Assembly: GCF_964355755.1 (NCBI RefSeq)
Contig: NC_092672.1
Span: 34,468,501 to 34,532,500, forward strand
Source of the DNA: Antedon mediterranea
Taxonomy: Eukaryota > Echinodermata > Crinoidea > Comatulida > Antedonidae
Reading direction: 5' to 3'
Length of the DNA: 64,000 nucleotides
Position 1 is the stretch's first letter, and each line of letters starts with the position of its first letter. Shown here piece by piece: positions 1 to 12,100 of the stretch. Position numbers and translations under genes: made by a program. Under the pieces are notes generated by a model. The model searched no databases, had not been told where the DNA came from, and saw only the letters and a list, made by a program, of their open reading frames with translations.

Positions 1-78
1 CTCAATGGAGATACAAAATAAAAAAATGACAATGCTGTGGGTATCAGTGACTGGATCTCAATGGAAATACAAAAAAAA

Positions 79-220
79 AGCTTTTTCAAATTGTTTGACA
101 ACAAAAGTGTGATGTGTCCAAATATAGTAGTGATATGCCCAAATATGGTACTGATATGTCCATATATGGGCACATCAATTTTTTTTGTCACCTAAAGTTT
201 GATAGTGTAGATAGAGCTTT
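79..220. mobile_element. MITE copy 1 (AAGCTCTGTCTACAC family), degraded left end
   Basis: About 142 bp with the family core (repeated CCAAATATGGTAGTGATATG, then GTCCATATATGGGCAC) and a well preserved right end, GTTTGATAGTGTAG..AGAGCTT. The left inverted repeat is eroded. Positions 1-78 and 221-389 show nothing else I can name. Confidence 0.75.
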
Positions 221-389
221 TGAATGTTTAAACTCTTGAAAGTCACTCACCACCATTTGCTTCTCCAAAACCTAAATCAAAACGATAATGTAAAACAGCC
301 AGAAAAGTTAGCAGAGCTTTCGGGCAACACTAGCCCTTCTAATATATATACATTTTTTTTATCATACACTAATTTGGAAATTGTTTTAG

Positions 390-3300
390 TCTTTTTTTGC
401 AATTGGATCTATTGGAATAGCGCTGTTAGCCTTGGTTACCATGTCAACGCTAGGATGGAGATGGATGTTAGCTCTATCTGGTATTCCATTAGCAGGTTTT
501 ATTTGTCTGTCATGGGTAAATATTTCTTTCGGTTTATTTAAAATATAAAAAATATAAATATTCTCATCATTTAAATAGAGGAATAAATAAAATTTTGAAT
601 TGTATATTTATCTATAACTGATAAAGATGCCATAGTTAGCAGATGAGGTTTAGTAGGAATTTTCAACCAATTTTCTTCCTACAGTGGTTGCCAGAAAGTG
701 CACGCTTTTGTATGCTATGTGGTAATGAAGCCGAGGCTTATAAGACACTGCAAAAGGTTGCCAGAATGAACAAGAAATCATTGCTACCTGGTCGCCTTAA
801 GAAAATAGTTGTTGCAGTAAGTATGAGTTTTTAACAGAAAATAAAACAAAAAATCATCATTTTTACTATATGACTCTGTCTACACTATCAAATTAGTTTG
901 ACAAAATAAGTGTTATGTGCCCAAATATGGTAGTGATATTTCCAAATATGGTAGTGATATTTCCAAATACAGTATGGTAGTGATATGATATCATCATGTC
1001 CATATATGTGCACATTTTTTTGTCACATAAAGTTTGATAGTGTAGACAACTAGAGCGTTATTTTGCTTGTTTTTTCCAGGAACGTGGTAAATTCTCAGAT
1101 ATGTTTGAAACTAAAGAAATGACTGTAACATCGTTACTGCTATTTTATATTTGGTAAAGTTAATAATTTTGTATACATTTTAATATGTTTGAATCTAGTC
1201 TTTACATATTTTAAAATGATTTCAAATTTATTTAATCCATTTGAATAGGTTTACAGCTGCATTTGCATACTATGGAATCGTTTTATTATCAACAGAATTC
1301 CTTACACAAACTGTAGATAATACATGTACAAGTAAGTTAAATGACAACTGTATTTACCAGAATAAACGCCCGGTGCGTTTATTGTTCAGGAGGGTTTTTA
1401 GGGAGGGGGAGTTCATTCGGGGAAGCCATTTATTTTTTTTGGTAACATGATTGTAGAATCAAATAAATAACCCATAGTTATGATCAAATACAACACAATA
1501 TCGAGAATAAAATACAGTAAAAAATGTAGATCATCAGATCAATCAATAAATTATACCGCAAATAGAAGTGTGGTTTAAAAAATATGTTATATAAAACAAG
1601 GGAGATGTAAATCTTCCTCATAAAACATCTCTTTTTGTTAATTTTCTTAGGTAAATCAGTTGGAAGTTTATCAGGAGAGTGTGGTTTTTGGTGTGAGAGA
1701 ATGTCTACAGAAGATTATATAGACTTTATCAAAACAACATTTGCTGAATTTATAGGTAGTGTATAAAGAAACCATGACATGGATAAAGCTCTGTTTACAC
1801 TATCAAACTAGTTTGACAAAAAAAGTGTGATGTGCCTGAATATGGTAGTGATGTACCCAAATATAGTATTGATATGACATCATCATGTACATTTAAGGGC
1901 AAATTTTTTAGTAGTGTAGACAGAGCTTAAAGGAAACATGGCATGGATGGAAAGACCGACCTCACAAACGAGTAATTCCACCATCAAAGGATAACTCTAT
2001 TCAAATATCTTGACGATAAAATGTATCCTGATTCGAACCTGTTACCTCTCTTTTACAGGATAAGTGCCTCAACCAACAATAATCCTATAAAGCTCTGTCT
2101 ACACTGTCAAACTTTATGTGACAAAAAAAGTATGATGTGCACAAATATGATAGTGATGTGCCCAAATATGGTAGTGATATGCCCCAATATGGTAGTGATA
2201 TGCCCAAATATGGTAGTGATATGCCCCAATATGGTAGTGATATGCCCTAATATGGTAGTGATATGACATCATCATGTATTTCATTTTCATTTCATTTCAT
2301 TTATTTCGTCTCACATATAACAAAAAATAACAAATAATAGAGAGAGACAGGATTCCCAAAAGCGAACTAAATCAAACTATCAAGTGGGTCTCCAAGACAG
2401 GCCTTAACAGGCAAACTCGTTTGTTTCTTTTAAAATGCTTCCAGTACCAATTACTGGAATATCATAGAGGTATTAAATATACAATAGATATCTGTATAAC
2501 TGTGTTTTCTTTCAGGTATATTCTTTAACATAATTGTAGTAGATAGATTTGGACGCAAGCCTACGTTAGCATTAGTATGCATCCTGTTTGGTGGATTTAC
2601 TTCTTTACAGCAATTTTGTTTATCAAGGTGTGTTCATTGAAATATCAAACACTAGTGGTTGTGCCAATTACTGTGTAGTGAGCTCTCTCCTAGTCATGGA
2701 CATTTTGAATTGAATTTTTGTGAATAATTATCAAGTATGGAAAAAAAATACCTTATACGGCATTATAGTTTCATTCATGAAACAACCAAATATGGAAAAT
2801 TAGTTAATTTTATTGGTCCATGAAATCCATTTCAATTCATTCTAACTGTAAACTGTACTGTAAAACGGTGTATACATATTTATAGCTACTGTATATTAAC
2901 AAATAATTGTATCAAATATATGCCTTTTTCAGGAGTAGTATGGTTTTATTCTTATTTTGTGCAAGAGGTTCTGTGTCAGCCATGTTTAATATTCTCTATA
3001 TTTATACGCCTGAGGTAAGATATTTACATATTTCAACAAGTTTTATTTTGTTTCATTTTATGTTTGCACTAATTAAATTTTGAAGTACCGTACTTTAAAT
3101 TCTGTGTTTGACTGAATACTGAAATGCTTTATTTGTCCATTATCATAATAAAATAACAATAGAAATTCATCTTAAAGATTGGCAAATATTAGTACGATAA
3201 AAAACTGATAAATATATATTTATATTACTTTGTTCTCATTCCTTTTAGGTCTATCCAACGTCCATTCGTGGCCTGGCTCTAGGCACCTGTAGTACATTTG

Positions 3301-4198
3301 CTAGGATAGGTGCTATAGTGACTCCATTCACCGCCCAGGTTTTAATGGAGGTATCACCTAGCCTCGCCATAGCGATCTATGCTGGAAGCGCATTCCTCGC
3401 AAGTATATGCGCTCTCCTTCTACCCATTGAAACCAAAGGACGCTCCCTAAAGGTAATAAATTACAACAAAAGCTCAGAAAATTTAGGAAGTACTCGAAAG
3501 TATAAAGGCCAATTTACACAGACGAGTTGTAACGGTAATATAAATATAGAATCTATGTTATTCTTTATGACCGTTTACACACAAAGCGGAGCGGACGGGC
3601 GGTTTACGCTCAGGACAGATACAGATTCTATGTGGGACAAACTACGCAATTTTCCGCTTACCTTTACCGCTCGTCTGTGTTTGTTTGTTTTATCTTTATA
3701 CTGGGTGACCTCTTCAGTCAAAGACTGATCTCCCAGAGGGCCCAGTTGGTGATCAGTGGCTGTGATGTACTAATACACCGGGGTAACCCCCTACTCGTCT
3801 CGAAAGATGTACTAGGTTCTTTAAAGTGCACACGAGCAAGTTGTGTACACTGGACCTACGGTTTATAGTCCTTATCCGAGAAGACTCGTTCTACCACCAG
3901 AACCATGAAGTGAGTGAGCCTCGAACCCCTGCCGATGTTATGGCTACGTGATTACGGTTCCACTGTCTTAACCGCTCGGCCACTCACTCACTAAATTGGC
4001 CTTAGGTGAAATTAGAATTACTTATGACTACCCTCTGTTTTATAAAAATCAAACTATGATATTTATTTTGCAAGAAAGCCATACAAACTAAATTCACTAT
4101 GTCTTACATATTCTATTTTTATGTGTTTTTTTCAGAATAAAATAGATATAATCGCTGAGATGGACAGCGAACAAGAAGATTCTGAAGATGAGTTATGA
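390..4198 (+). CDS. SVOP: SVOP-like synaptic vesicle 2-related transporter (3' nine exons, 5' end outside window)
   Basis: Predicted organic ion or metabolite transporter of the major facilitator superfamily. The human relative is a synaptic vesicle membrane protein of unknown substrate. Exons with matching phases: 390-515, 685-816, 1080-1153, 1249-1331, 1651-1755, 2516-2627, 2933-3014, 3249-3452, 4136-4198, together 326 residues. Seen in the sequence: LGWRWMLALSGIPLAG, then WLPESARF after the sixth helix, AFAYYGIVLLSTEF, VVDRFGRKPTLAL (the A-like RFGRK loop), IYTPEVYPTSIRGLALG and LLPIETKGRSLK (the PETKG sugar-porter-like signature). The C-tail is acidic, ending SEDEL. The last exon is far from the previous one because a SINE sits in the final intron. 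AATAAA occurs at 4228-4233. SVOPL is an alternative name; the family is certain, the paralogue is not. The start and about the first 200 residues are missing. Confidence 0.9.
873..1049. mobile_element. MITE copy 2 in SVOP intron
   Basis: It begins CTCTGTCTACACTATCAAAT and ends with the inverted match GTTTGATAGTGTAGACA. The interior ATTTCCAAATATGGTAGTGAT is doubled. It lies just before the splice acceptor of the exon at 1080. Confidence 0.8.
1786..1928. mobile_element. MITE copy 3 in SVOP intron
   Basis: Left end TA|AAGCTCTGTTTACAC, right end GTAGTGTAGACAGAGCTT, with the family CCAAATATAGTA and GACATCATCATG core. It starts 31 bp after the donor of the exon ending at 1755. Confidence 0.8.
2090..2275. 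mobile_element. MITE copy 4 with an internally expanded 21-bp tandem repeat, right end lost
   Basis: The left end is intact (TA|AAGCTCTGTCTACACTGTC). The unit CCCAAATATGGTAGTGATAT is present about six times between 2145 and 2266, against one or two in other copies. The right inverted repeat is missing; the sequence switches to an ATTTC-rich tract at about 2276. Confidence 0.8.
2276..2430 (-). repeat. Possible LINE-type 3' tail with (ATGAA)n
   Basis: On the minus strand this ends in ATGAAATGAAATGAAAATGAAAT-like pentamers preceded by unique-looking sequence, the form of a non-LTR retroelement 3' end. A similar ATTTCATTTC tract followed by TTTATTCG occurs at 30759-30790. No reverse transcriptase is visible. 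Confidence 0.3.
3681..3990 (-). mobile_element. tRNA-headed SINE family B, full-length copy
   Basis: On the minus strand it starts GTGAGTGAGTGGCCGAGCGG, a class II (Ser/Leu-like) tRNA head with an A box, and has the B box GGGGTTCGAGGCTCACTCAC. A conserved body follows (TCGGATAAGGACTATAAACC, GAGACGAGTAGGGGGTTACC) and a tail CCCAGTATAAAGATAAAACA. It lies in the last SVOP intron. Other copies are at 16195, 24964 and 42913. Confidence 0.85.
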
Positions 4199-4444
4199 TT
4201 GGTGGACTCGAATCATATCAATTAAATAATAAAATCTTCCATCATCTTTTTGACAATGTTCGTGAAAAAATTCTTTTGCATCATTGATATTATTTGTGAT
4301 GAAAATTATCATTATTTTTTGTTTCAATAATAATGTCTTTCAATAGGTAGCTTAATATTTATTTAGTTATGTTAAAAACATCACTAATCACTATGCCAAT
4401 ATTATAGGTGCCAATCAATTCACAGAGATGCTAGGTGCTTTACA

Positions 4445-5360
4445 ATGTTCAGTGTATAAAACCTCTATTAAGGGGACACCTCCAGGACACAACAAAGTTG
4501 TATGAAATATGTATCTGGATGTGTTCATTTTTCTACATCAATTAAATTATATTTAATCTTGCCTTTGGTATTTTGTACACAGGTAGTAAGTTTGTACATA
4601 CTGATATTTATATTTAAAATATTAATGCTTTCCATGCACAGTACTACATATTGCCAATATATATTTATTTTATAAGAAGGGTTATAGATTGTTTAATATT
4701 TAGTAACATAATCTATATTTCTACGGTAGTTGGTTTTTACACATTTAGTGATATTTATTATTAAAATATTAACTTTTTTCCTAAAAATAAAGATATTTTA
4801 AAGGTACAATACTACATTTATTGCCTATATTGTAAAGTTTGTTAAATATTTAATAATTAACTCTCTCTAACTGTAACTGTAACTTATTAAATATTTAATA
4901 ATTAACTCTACAAAGTTCAGTGTTAAAACCCGGGATAAAACCTCTATTAAGAGGACATCTTCGGGACCCAACAAAGTGTTTGCAGGATATGAAATATGTA
5001 TCTGGATGTGCTTTTTCATTTTTCTACATAAATTAAATTATATTTAATCTTGCATTTAGTATTTTTTACACAGGTAGTAAGTTTGTACATAATTTAATGA
5101 TATTTATATTTAAAATATTAAGTTTTTTTATGAACACAGTACAGTACTACATATTGTTTATATACTGTTTAAGAATATACTGTTTAAGAAGGGTTACACA
5201 GATTGTTTAATATTTAGTAACATAATCTATATTTCTACGGTAGTTGGTTTTTACACATTTAGTGATATTTATTATTAAAATATTAACTTTTTTCCTAAAA
5301 ATAAAGATATTTTAAAGGTACAGTACTACATTTATTGCCTATATTGTAAAGATTGTTAAA
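4445..5360. repeat. Direct duplication of about 450 bp downstream of SVOP
   Basis: The segment beginning near 4445 (TAAAACCTCTATTAAGGGGA, ATATGTATCTGGATGTG, ACACAGGTAGTAAGTTTGTA, TCTACGGTAGTTGGTTTTTA) is repeated in order from about 4914, an offset of roughly 490 bp with small indels. It probably lies in the SVOP 3' UTR or just beyond it. No coding potential is evident. Confidence 0.7.
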
Positions 5361-5589
5361 TAACTCTCTCTAACTGTTAACATATATATGTGTTGGTTGG
5401 TTTGTCCATATTTGTATTAACTTTTAACTTTTTCCCCCCCAAATTGTTTAATATTATTACGGTATTATTTTTATATTTTATCTTCATATTGTTTTCTACT
5501 CAGGGCAGGGTAATATATTTGTACATAGTGAAAAGAAATTCTATTAGTCTATGAAATGTTATTCAGTCTTTGAATTAAAGTACTATAAA

Positions 5590-5805
5590 CAAGAATACTG
5601 TTATTGTTTGTTAAGGTTTGCATGGCGAAATAAAATGTTGATATAGTTTGCGGTACACCACGTACGTATATATAGTTCTGAAAAGAACTGTTGAGTTTCT
5701 CAACGTTTCGATCAATATACTTCAGGAGGATGTCGAGGAACTCAACAGTTCGTTTCAGAACTATAAATATGTGGCGTACCGCAAACTTGATAGCAACAAG
5801 AACTG
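5590..5805. mobile_element. Two inverted fragments of a Penelope-like terminal repeat
   Basis: The minus-strand part (about 5590-5715) reads TTGATCGAAACGTTGAGAAA then CTCAACAGTTCTTTTCAGAA and GTACCGCAAACT. The plus-strand part (about 5735-5795) repeats AACTCAACAGTTCGTTTCAG and GTACCGCAAACTTGATA. The same block occurs at 34430-34545. The TGATCGAAACG-type core is common in terminal repeats of Penelope-like elements that carry hammerhead motifs (family knowledge). No GIY-YIG or reverse transcriptase is seen. Confidence 0.4.
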
Positions 5806-6516
5806 TTACTGTGATAGATAATAGTATCCTGGACTTGTATAGCATCTACTGTGTCGCAAGGCCTTTAAGTGGTATACATACATACAGCAATAAATGTGGA
5901 TCAGTCATCCCAGACTTGGCTGCTTCCCTACTCTACTAAGGTCACAAAAAACTAGTTGGCATTGAGATGGTTAAAAAGAGCAAAATCTCTCAGTGATGGT
6001 GAAGAGAGCTGCTATTAAATCTGACATTTCCTGTGTGTCAATTGGATCGTTTTGAACAAATTTGGTAGCAACCTCACCTGATTGGTGATAGGTACTATAC
6101 TGTATGAGAGGCATAAAGTAAAAAGACAAAATATAAATCAAGAAAGGGCGAATTGGGCGTTTAGCCTTTTTCGACATATGCACTGCTCAGGGGCCCCCGC
6201 TGGGTTTAGCCAATGAGTGCTCATAGCCTTTACACCACTGATTCAACAACGCATTGCTTTAACGCCGTTTGGGCCCAAACTTGGATAGACTGAGACCAGT
6301 TGACATACAAACAATTCTACTACATTTATACACATCCAAATATTTATTAGGCCGCCAACTGAATATACTGTACTTAATATACAATATAGTCCACCAGACA
6401 TTTACCTATTTATACAAAGAGTCACATTATTAATATTCATGCATTCAATGTTGTAGCACATCCAACATTCTCATAGAAAAAGATATACAGTATAAATAAC
6501 GTGGTTCAAGCAATGC

Positions 6517-6740
6517 AATCTGACAACAGGACACTGAGCTTGCCTTGCTAAGATAGGAACTCGTAACAGTCCTTTGATCTTATGTCTGGCTGCGACAAAT
6601 ACCAACAGTACTGTACAAAGTACATATTGGCCACGGCGCGGTGTCTGTTAAGGAGCATAGAACTGATTGTGTTGTAGCCACAGATAAACTCTTTGATCTC
6701 CGGAGCTCAGAATCCTGTGGTTAGATTGCCTTGGTTCAAG
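6517..6740. repeat. Dispersed about 200-bp repeat, copy 1
   Basis: It shares AACAACAGGACACTGAGC-like sequence, AACAGTCCTTTGATCTTATG, TCTGGCTGC and GCCACAGATAAA with the segment at 8894-9090 in the same orientation. The class is unknown; I see no inverted ends and no clear tRNA head. Confidence 0.65.
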
Positions 6741-7798
6741 GAACACAATATGCTGATACATATAATCATTTTTTGATTAAAAAAAATGGTATTATTTGCA
6801 ACCTGGACTCCATTTCTATGCTTATGAGATATACTCTTGCTATTGTTTGGATTTTAATAATTAATAATTAATTAATAGTTAAATTGGCTGCCAGCCAATG
6901 AGTTTTTGGTTGAATTTAACCATTTATTTGTTATTTTTATAATTAAAAACATCATTTGTTTTCATTTTTCATTAACTTTTATTAAAGCTAAAAAATAACC
7001 TATTCAAAATCCAATTTTATTAATTTCAATTTTCGATGTTTTTGGAGGACAATTCACCTTTAATAATATCAAGTCTCAAATGAGTTGTTTACAGTATATA
7101 AATTCAATGAATTAAATATTTCAAGAGGGGATAAATAAATTATTTGCAATCCAAATTATGTTAAAAAAAATTAGTATACAAGCAATAAATATTTAATTAT
7201 TAATTTAACTATTTTGTGAACAATTTTATAAAAGCTATTCAAAATTTACACCCCATGTTACTAAATATTTATTAAACATTATTCTAAATTATCAAAGTAG
7301 ATATAGCGATAAGAAATACATTACTAACAAAATTTAAATTACATCTTTAAATAATTATAAATTGTGGGAGGCAATATCATGGTGTACAAATCAAGAAAAT
7401 AAAGTTGTTTATTGCGTCAATTTTAAATTGCACGTTTTTACTCAATTAATTGAAGCAGTGAGTTGTAAATATTAAGTTTGGTCACTGTGAATTTGAGGTT
7501 GGTGGTAACTTAAATATATTAGATAAATGTATTGCCTGGCGATGGATTATAACCTTAAAATTTAGTAATATTATTAGCAGCAAATTATAAAATGTAAAGA
7601 ATTTGGTCGTGAATTAATAGCTAAACACTTAAGATCATAGGTGGATCCAAGCGGGTGCCCAGTCAATAGTACCCAATGCAATAGTACCAAATGCAATAGT
7701 ACCCAATGCAATAGTTAGTAAATTAGTTCAGAATTTTATTTCACATTTTTTTAGGCCCTGGGTCCCCTATTTCAAAATCAATGAAGACCGGGGCGATG

Positions 7799-7900
7799 TG
7801 ATATGCCTAAACATGGTTAGTAATATGACATCATCATGTCCATATTATGCCCACAAACATTTTTTTTTGTCAAACTAGTTTGATAGTGTAGACAGAGCTT
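7799..7900. mobile_element. MITE copy 5, right half only
   Basis: Has the family core (GACATCATCATGTCC) and the right inverted end GATAGTGTAGACAGAGCTT followed by TA. The left third is missing. Confidence 0.7.
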
Positions 7901-8893
7901 TACACATGCCTCATTAGTTTTGCAACCGTCTTCTCAGATAAGGACTTCAAACTGTAGGCTTAATGTACATCATTCACTACATGTACACACTTAAAAACCT
8001 AATTGTTCATCCTTCAAGATGAGTAGAAGGTTTGCTAATAGTTGAATGGTGGGACTCCCAACATTACAATACATATAAATTTAACAAAAAATAAATTATA
8101 TATTTTTGTTATTTAAAACAATAAATCAGATTCATATAAATTTTGAAAAGAAAAAATATATATTATATAACAGAACATTTTTGCAAAACATATATATAAA
8201 TTACAATAGGTGGGTGTGGGTATAAAAGGCAATCAAAATTTTATAATCATTAATATATTTTTTTTTTAAACAAGTTAAAATAAATAATCTTAAAGCTGGG
8301 ATTACACTAATCCAGCATGAATACACAAAGTTACTTAGGATGATATTGTACACACTGTCTCATGCTTCGGTGTGCTCAGGCCTTAGTAGACCGGACAGAA
8401 GATGATTGCCAATAATCCTTTAGCTATGCGAACAAACTGCTGCTGTAGCCAATACTTTTGTCTTAAAGTCTAAAAACACCAGCAAGATCTGTCTAATCTG
8501 TGAATAATTAAGACACTGCATGACATTATGAAGATAACCATTGGATATACTGGTAATTAATTACCTGGATTAGTGGTAAATTGGTCTTGATATAAGCACA
8601 AGTTATAACTTTGTTACAGTGGTCTTTACGAATGATCATTGCTATATCCAACTTGGTCCAACCAGCAGACAGACAGTATCAGAAAAGTTCATTACGTTTT
8701 GACTTTCAGAAAAATTTACGTTAAAATGTGTCTGCAGCAAAGCTTCCATATATCTTGTTATGTACAGGTGTGTCACATGTTCATTTTCCTGTTATACATG
8801 ATTGGTACATTTTTCAAAGAACGATGGATGCGGCATGCTTATCATCGTATGATAAAGCAACCTTTATAAAAAAGCTTTAGTTAGATCAAGGAA

Positions 8894-9090
8894 ATCTAAC
8901 AACAGGACACTGAGCTCGCCTTGCCAAGATAGGAACTCATAACAGTCCTTTGATCTTATGTCTGGCTGCAACAAATACCAGTACTGTACTATGTACATAT
9001 ATTTGTAAAGGGGCGTGGAACTGATCATGTCACAGCCACAGATAAACCCTTTGATCTCTGAAGCTTAGCATCTTGTTGCTAGACTGCCTG
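8894..9090. repeat. Dispersed about 200-bp repeat, copy 2
   Basis: Matches 6517-6740 with scattered substitutions and two small gaps. It lies immediately 3' of the TBC1D10 stop codon (minus strand), so it may be part of that gene's 3' UTR. Confidence 0.65.
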
Positions 9091-9188
9091 GGTTAGATGA
9101 TCATTGAAATGTTTTATATCAATTGTTTTCAAATTTAAGAATCCTTACAAGTTCAGCATAGATCTTTTTCAGCCGTGTTTCACAAAGA

Positions 9189-12100
9189 TTATTTTACTCT
9201 CGTTTTCTTCTTTTTTTCTTTCTTCTTCCCTTTTTTAACTTTCTCTTCCGTCTTTTTATATAGTCCGTTTTCAGTTTGGGGAAATTCATCAAATTCCAAT
9301 TCATCCACACTTTGCGAATGAGCTCCATTTATTTTACTTCTAACAGCAATTGAATCACTTTGACTGTACTTCTGTAAATTCCTTTCATCTATTCGTTTTT
9401 GGCCTGGAGTGTTCGGCAAACTATACGACACGGAGCTGCTATCCTGGAAGTCGCTGGACAGGTAATTCAACGAACCTTGGCTTTGAGAAAGCGGTTTCTG
9501 AAGTTGCACCTTGGATTTAGCTTTGATTTTCTTCTTCTGTTTGATTAGAGCAACTTGTTTGGCCATTTCGATCTGATTGCTGTGTCGTAGTTGTCTCTCC
9601 TTGACTGCGTTTCGTCTTGCAACTTGCAACGAATGTTCTGCTTCAAACTCTTTCTCAAATACTCTCATCTCTATAACCTGAAACAAAAATAAATATTTTT
9701 TAAAAATATTGTGAACAAGTTTTTAATTATCTATAATAATATAGACACAACATTTTAGATTAAATAAACTACTATTTAACATCTATATTTTATTCACTGA
9801 GGTTGGGTTATGGTTGGGTCACCTTTATATATTACCATAAATTCTCTACTAATCATAAACATAATAATAAAATAGTATGAACAATATAGTGGAGCTCCGT
9901 AGTGGAGCTGTAGCTTGGTGGTTAACGTGTTTGCCTTCCAATCCCAAGGTCTGGGGTTCAATCCTGACCTATGTCAGGGTTGTAGCTATTTGAACTCCAC
10001 TTCCTTAGCCTCAAATGAGACTTAGTTTATAAGCACGATAAATTATAAATTCTCTACTAATCATAAACATAATAATAAAATAGTATGAACAATATAGTGG
10101 AGCTCCGTAGTGGAGCTGTAGCTTGGTGGTTAACGTGTTTGCCTTCCAATCCCAAGGTCTGGGGTTCAATCCTGACCTATGTCAGGGTTGTAGCTATTTG
10201 AACTCCACTTCCTTAGCCTCAAATGAGACTTAGTTTATAAGCACGATAAATTATAAATTCTCTACTAATTATAAACATAATAATGAAATATTCTGAACAT
10301 TATAATGGAGCTGCAGCTTGGCGGTTAACATGCTTGCCTTCCAATCCCAAGGTCCAGGGTTCAATCCTGACCTGTGCCAGGGTTGTAGCTATTTGAACTC
10401 CACTCCCTAAGCCTCAAATGAGACATAGTTTATAGGCACGATAAATTACTAAATATTTTATCCATCCTGTAATTGGTGAGTTACTAGCTGTTGGATGCGT
10501 ATGAAATATATAAATTTAAAAACAAAATAATATTACCTCATTTATTAAGAACTCATCTTCTACAACATTATTAGGAATGTTTTTTAATTTTTGAATTGTT
10601 TCATAGAAGCCTTGACATTCTTCCATCTGCCGTTTACTAGATAACGTGTGTTTAATAATTACTAATGCAACTTTGAATAGCACCTTCACCCCTGTAACAT
10701 AAATGGTATAATCCAAGTAGTACAGTATATACAATTTAACAGTATATTCATAATTTTAAATCAACATAAAACTGCCAATATATTTACAGTTATTTTGACA
10801 GTAAAAGTTGTAAACTAAACTAAATTCTGCAGTACACTAAAATACTATCCTGCAGTAGTTCCTTCACCCCTCTAATATAAATGGTATAATCCAACTGAAA
10901 TACAACAGCAATACCTCAATAAATATGGTATATACAGTAATACATTTACTCTATTTCTATACCTAGTAGAATTTGTAGAATAGAATATATCTTTTATATG
11001 TATTGTTGCTATACTGCCGTGGCTAGTAAGGTCAGTTCTTGACCTCAATGTAGACTAGGTATACTAACTCTTTATAGAAATCTTCCATTTGTGTTAAGCT
11101 CTGTCTACACTATCAAACTTTACCTGTATGTGACAAAAAGGTGTGATGTGTCCAAATATGGTAGTGATAAGACATCATCATGTACATATATAGACAGATC
11201 ACATTTTTTTTGTCACATAAAGTTTGATAGTGTGGACAGAGCTTTAAATGTTGGTAAACAAATCAAGACTGACCAAATAAATTACTGTTACGTTACCTTC
11301 ACATAGAAATATGTCCCAAACTCTAAGAACGGACGCAAATGGAAAGGTACGCGAGTATATGCACATGAACCATTCAGTCATGTAGTGCACCGGTTCTACA
11401 TTGTATTCAACCTAACAAAAAAAGCAGTTTATTTATATTCAATACATCGTCTTTTTGCTTTTATCAAATTTATCAAGATTGTGCGCTGATGAATTTATTC
11501 GTCTAAAAATATTACTTTCGAGTCTTAGTATGAAATTGGGCAAATATTAGGGTTATCAAGGATGACAGAAAATGTAAAATTCACCATATGATGGTAGATG
11601 GGTGTTAGGTGGCGCTTCATCAGACCAAGAAGTACGTCGCCATCTATCTGCATAGCCTCCAATCCAGGACTAAAATAACCAACGAGATATTTTTCACATA
11701 TTTGAACAAGGCACCAGAATGCTTCCTGAAAATACAATACAAAAACATTTTTAATTCCTAGACACAATGTGCTGTACATACTCTATGATATCATTGAAGT
11801 ACTACTGTATATAGTGATGATGTCATTAAGTTACTAGTGATGTCATTGAGATACTTATTATGATGTCATTAAGGTATCAGTGATGATGGCATTAGTGGTT
11901 TCTCACAGGTGTGCTGACAAAACACTGTACTGTTATAGATGCCTACATAACATATATTTTTAACAAATTACTATTAATATTTATTAAATTTGGTGTTATT
12001 TAAAGTGGATTTATAAATGTATTTATTTATCAGAGTTACATAAAGATGTTTACTAAAAACTTAATACAATCCTTCCTACCTATGTTGGCATCTGCACAAC

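Larger units (their letters stand above)
5806..9188. other. Intergenic space between the convergent SVOP and TBC1D10 genes
   Basis: No gene model can be supported. Contents: an inverted, partial copy of the ATGTATTGTCC MITE (about 6880-7064), a short GCAATAGTACCAAAT tandem at about 7660-7715, half of an AAGCTCTG MITE (7799-7900) and two copies of an about 200-bp repeat (6517-6740 and 8894-9090). The rest is AT-rich. The 70- to 98-residue open frames here (for example 5971-6183 minus) have no recognisable domain. Confidence 0.6.

Noticed and set aside
2021-2266. CPNMVVI-repeat peptide
   Set aside because: Translation of the 21-bp expansion inside a MITE in an SVOP intron.
3681-3990. A true tRNA-Leu or tRNA-Ser gene in the SVOP intron
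   Set aside because: The head is followed by a conserved 220-bp body found in three other places, so it is a SINE, not a tRNA gene.
5691-5939. 82-residue plus frame and its 98-residue antisense partner
   Set aside because: They lie on an inverted repeat of Penelope-like fragments and show no protein domain.
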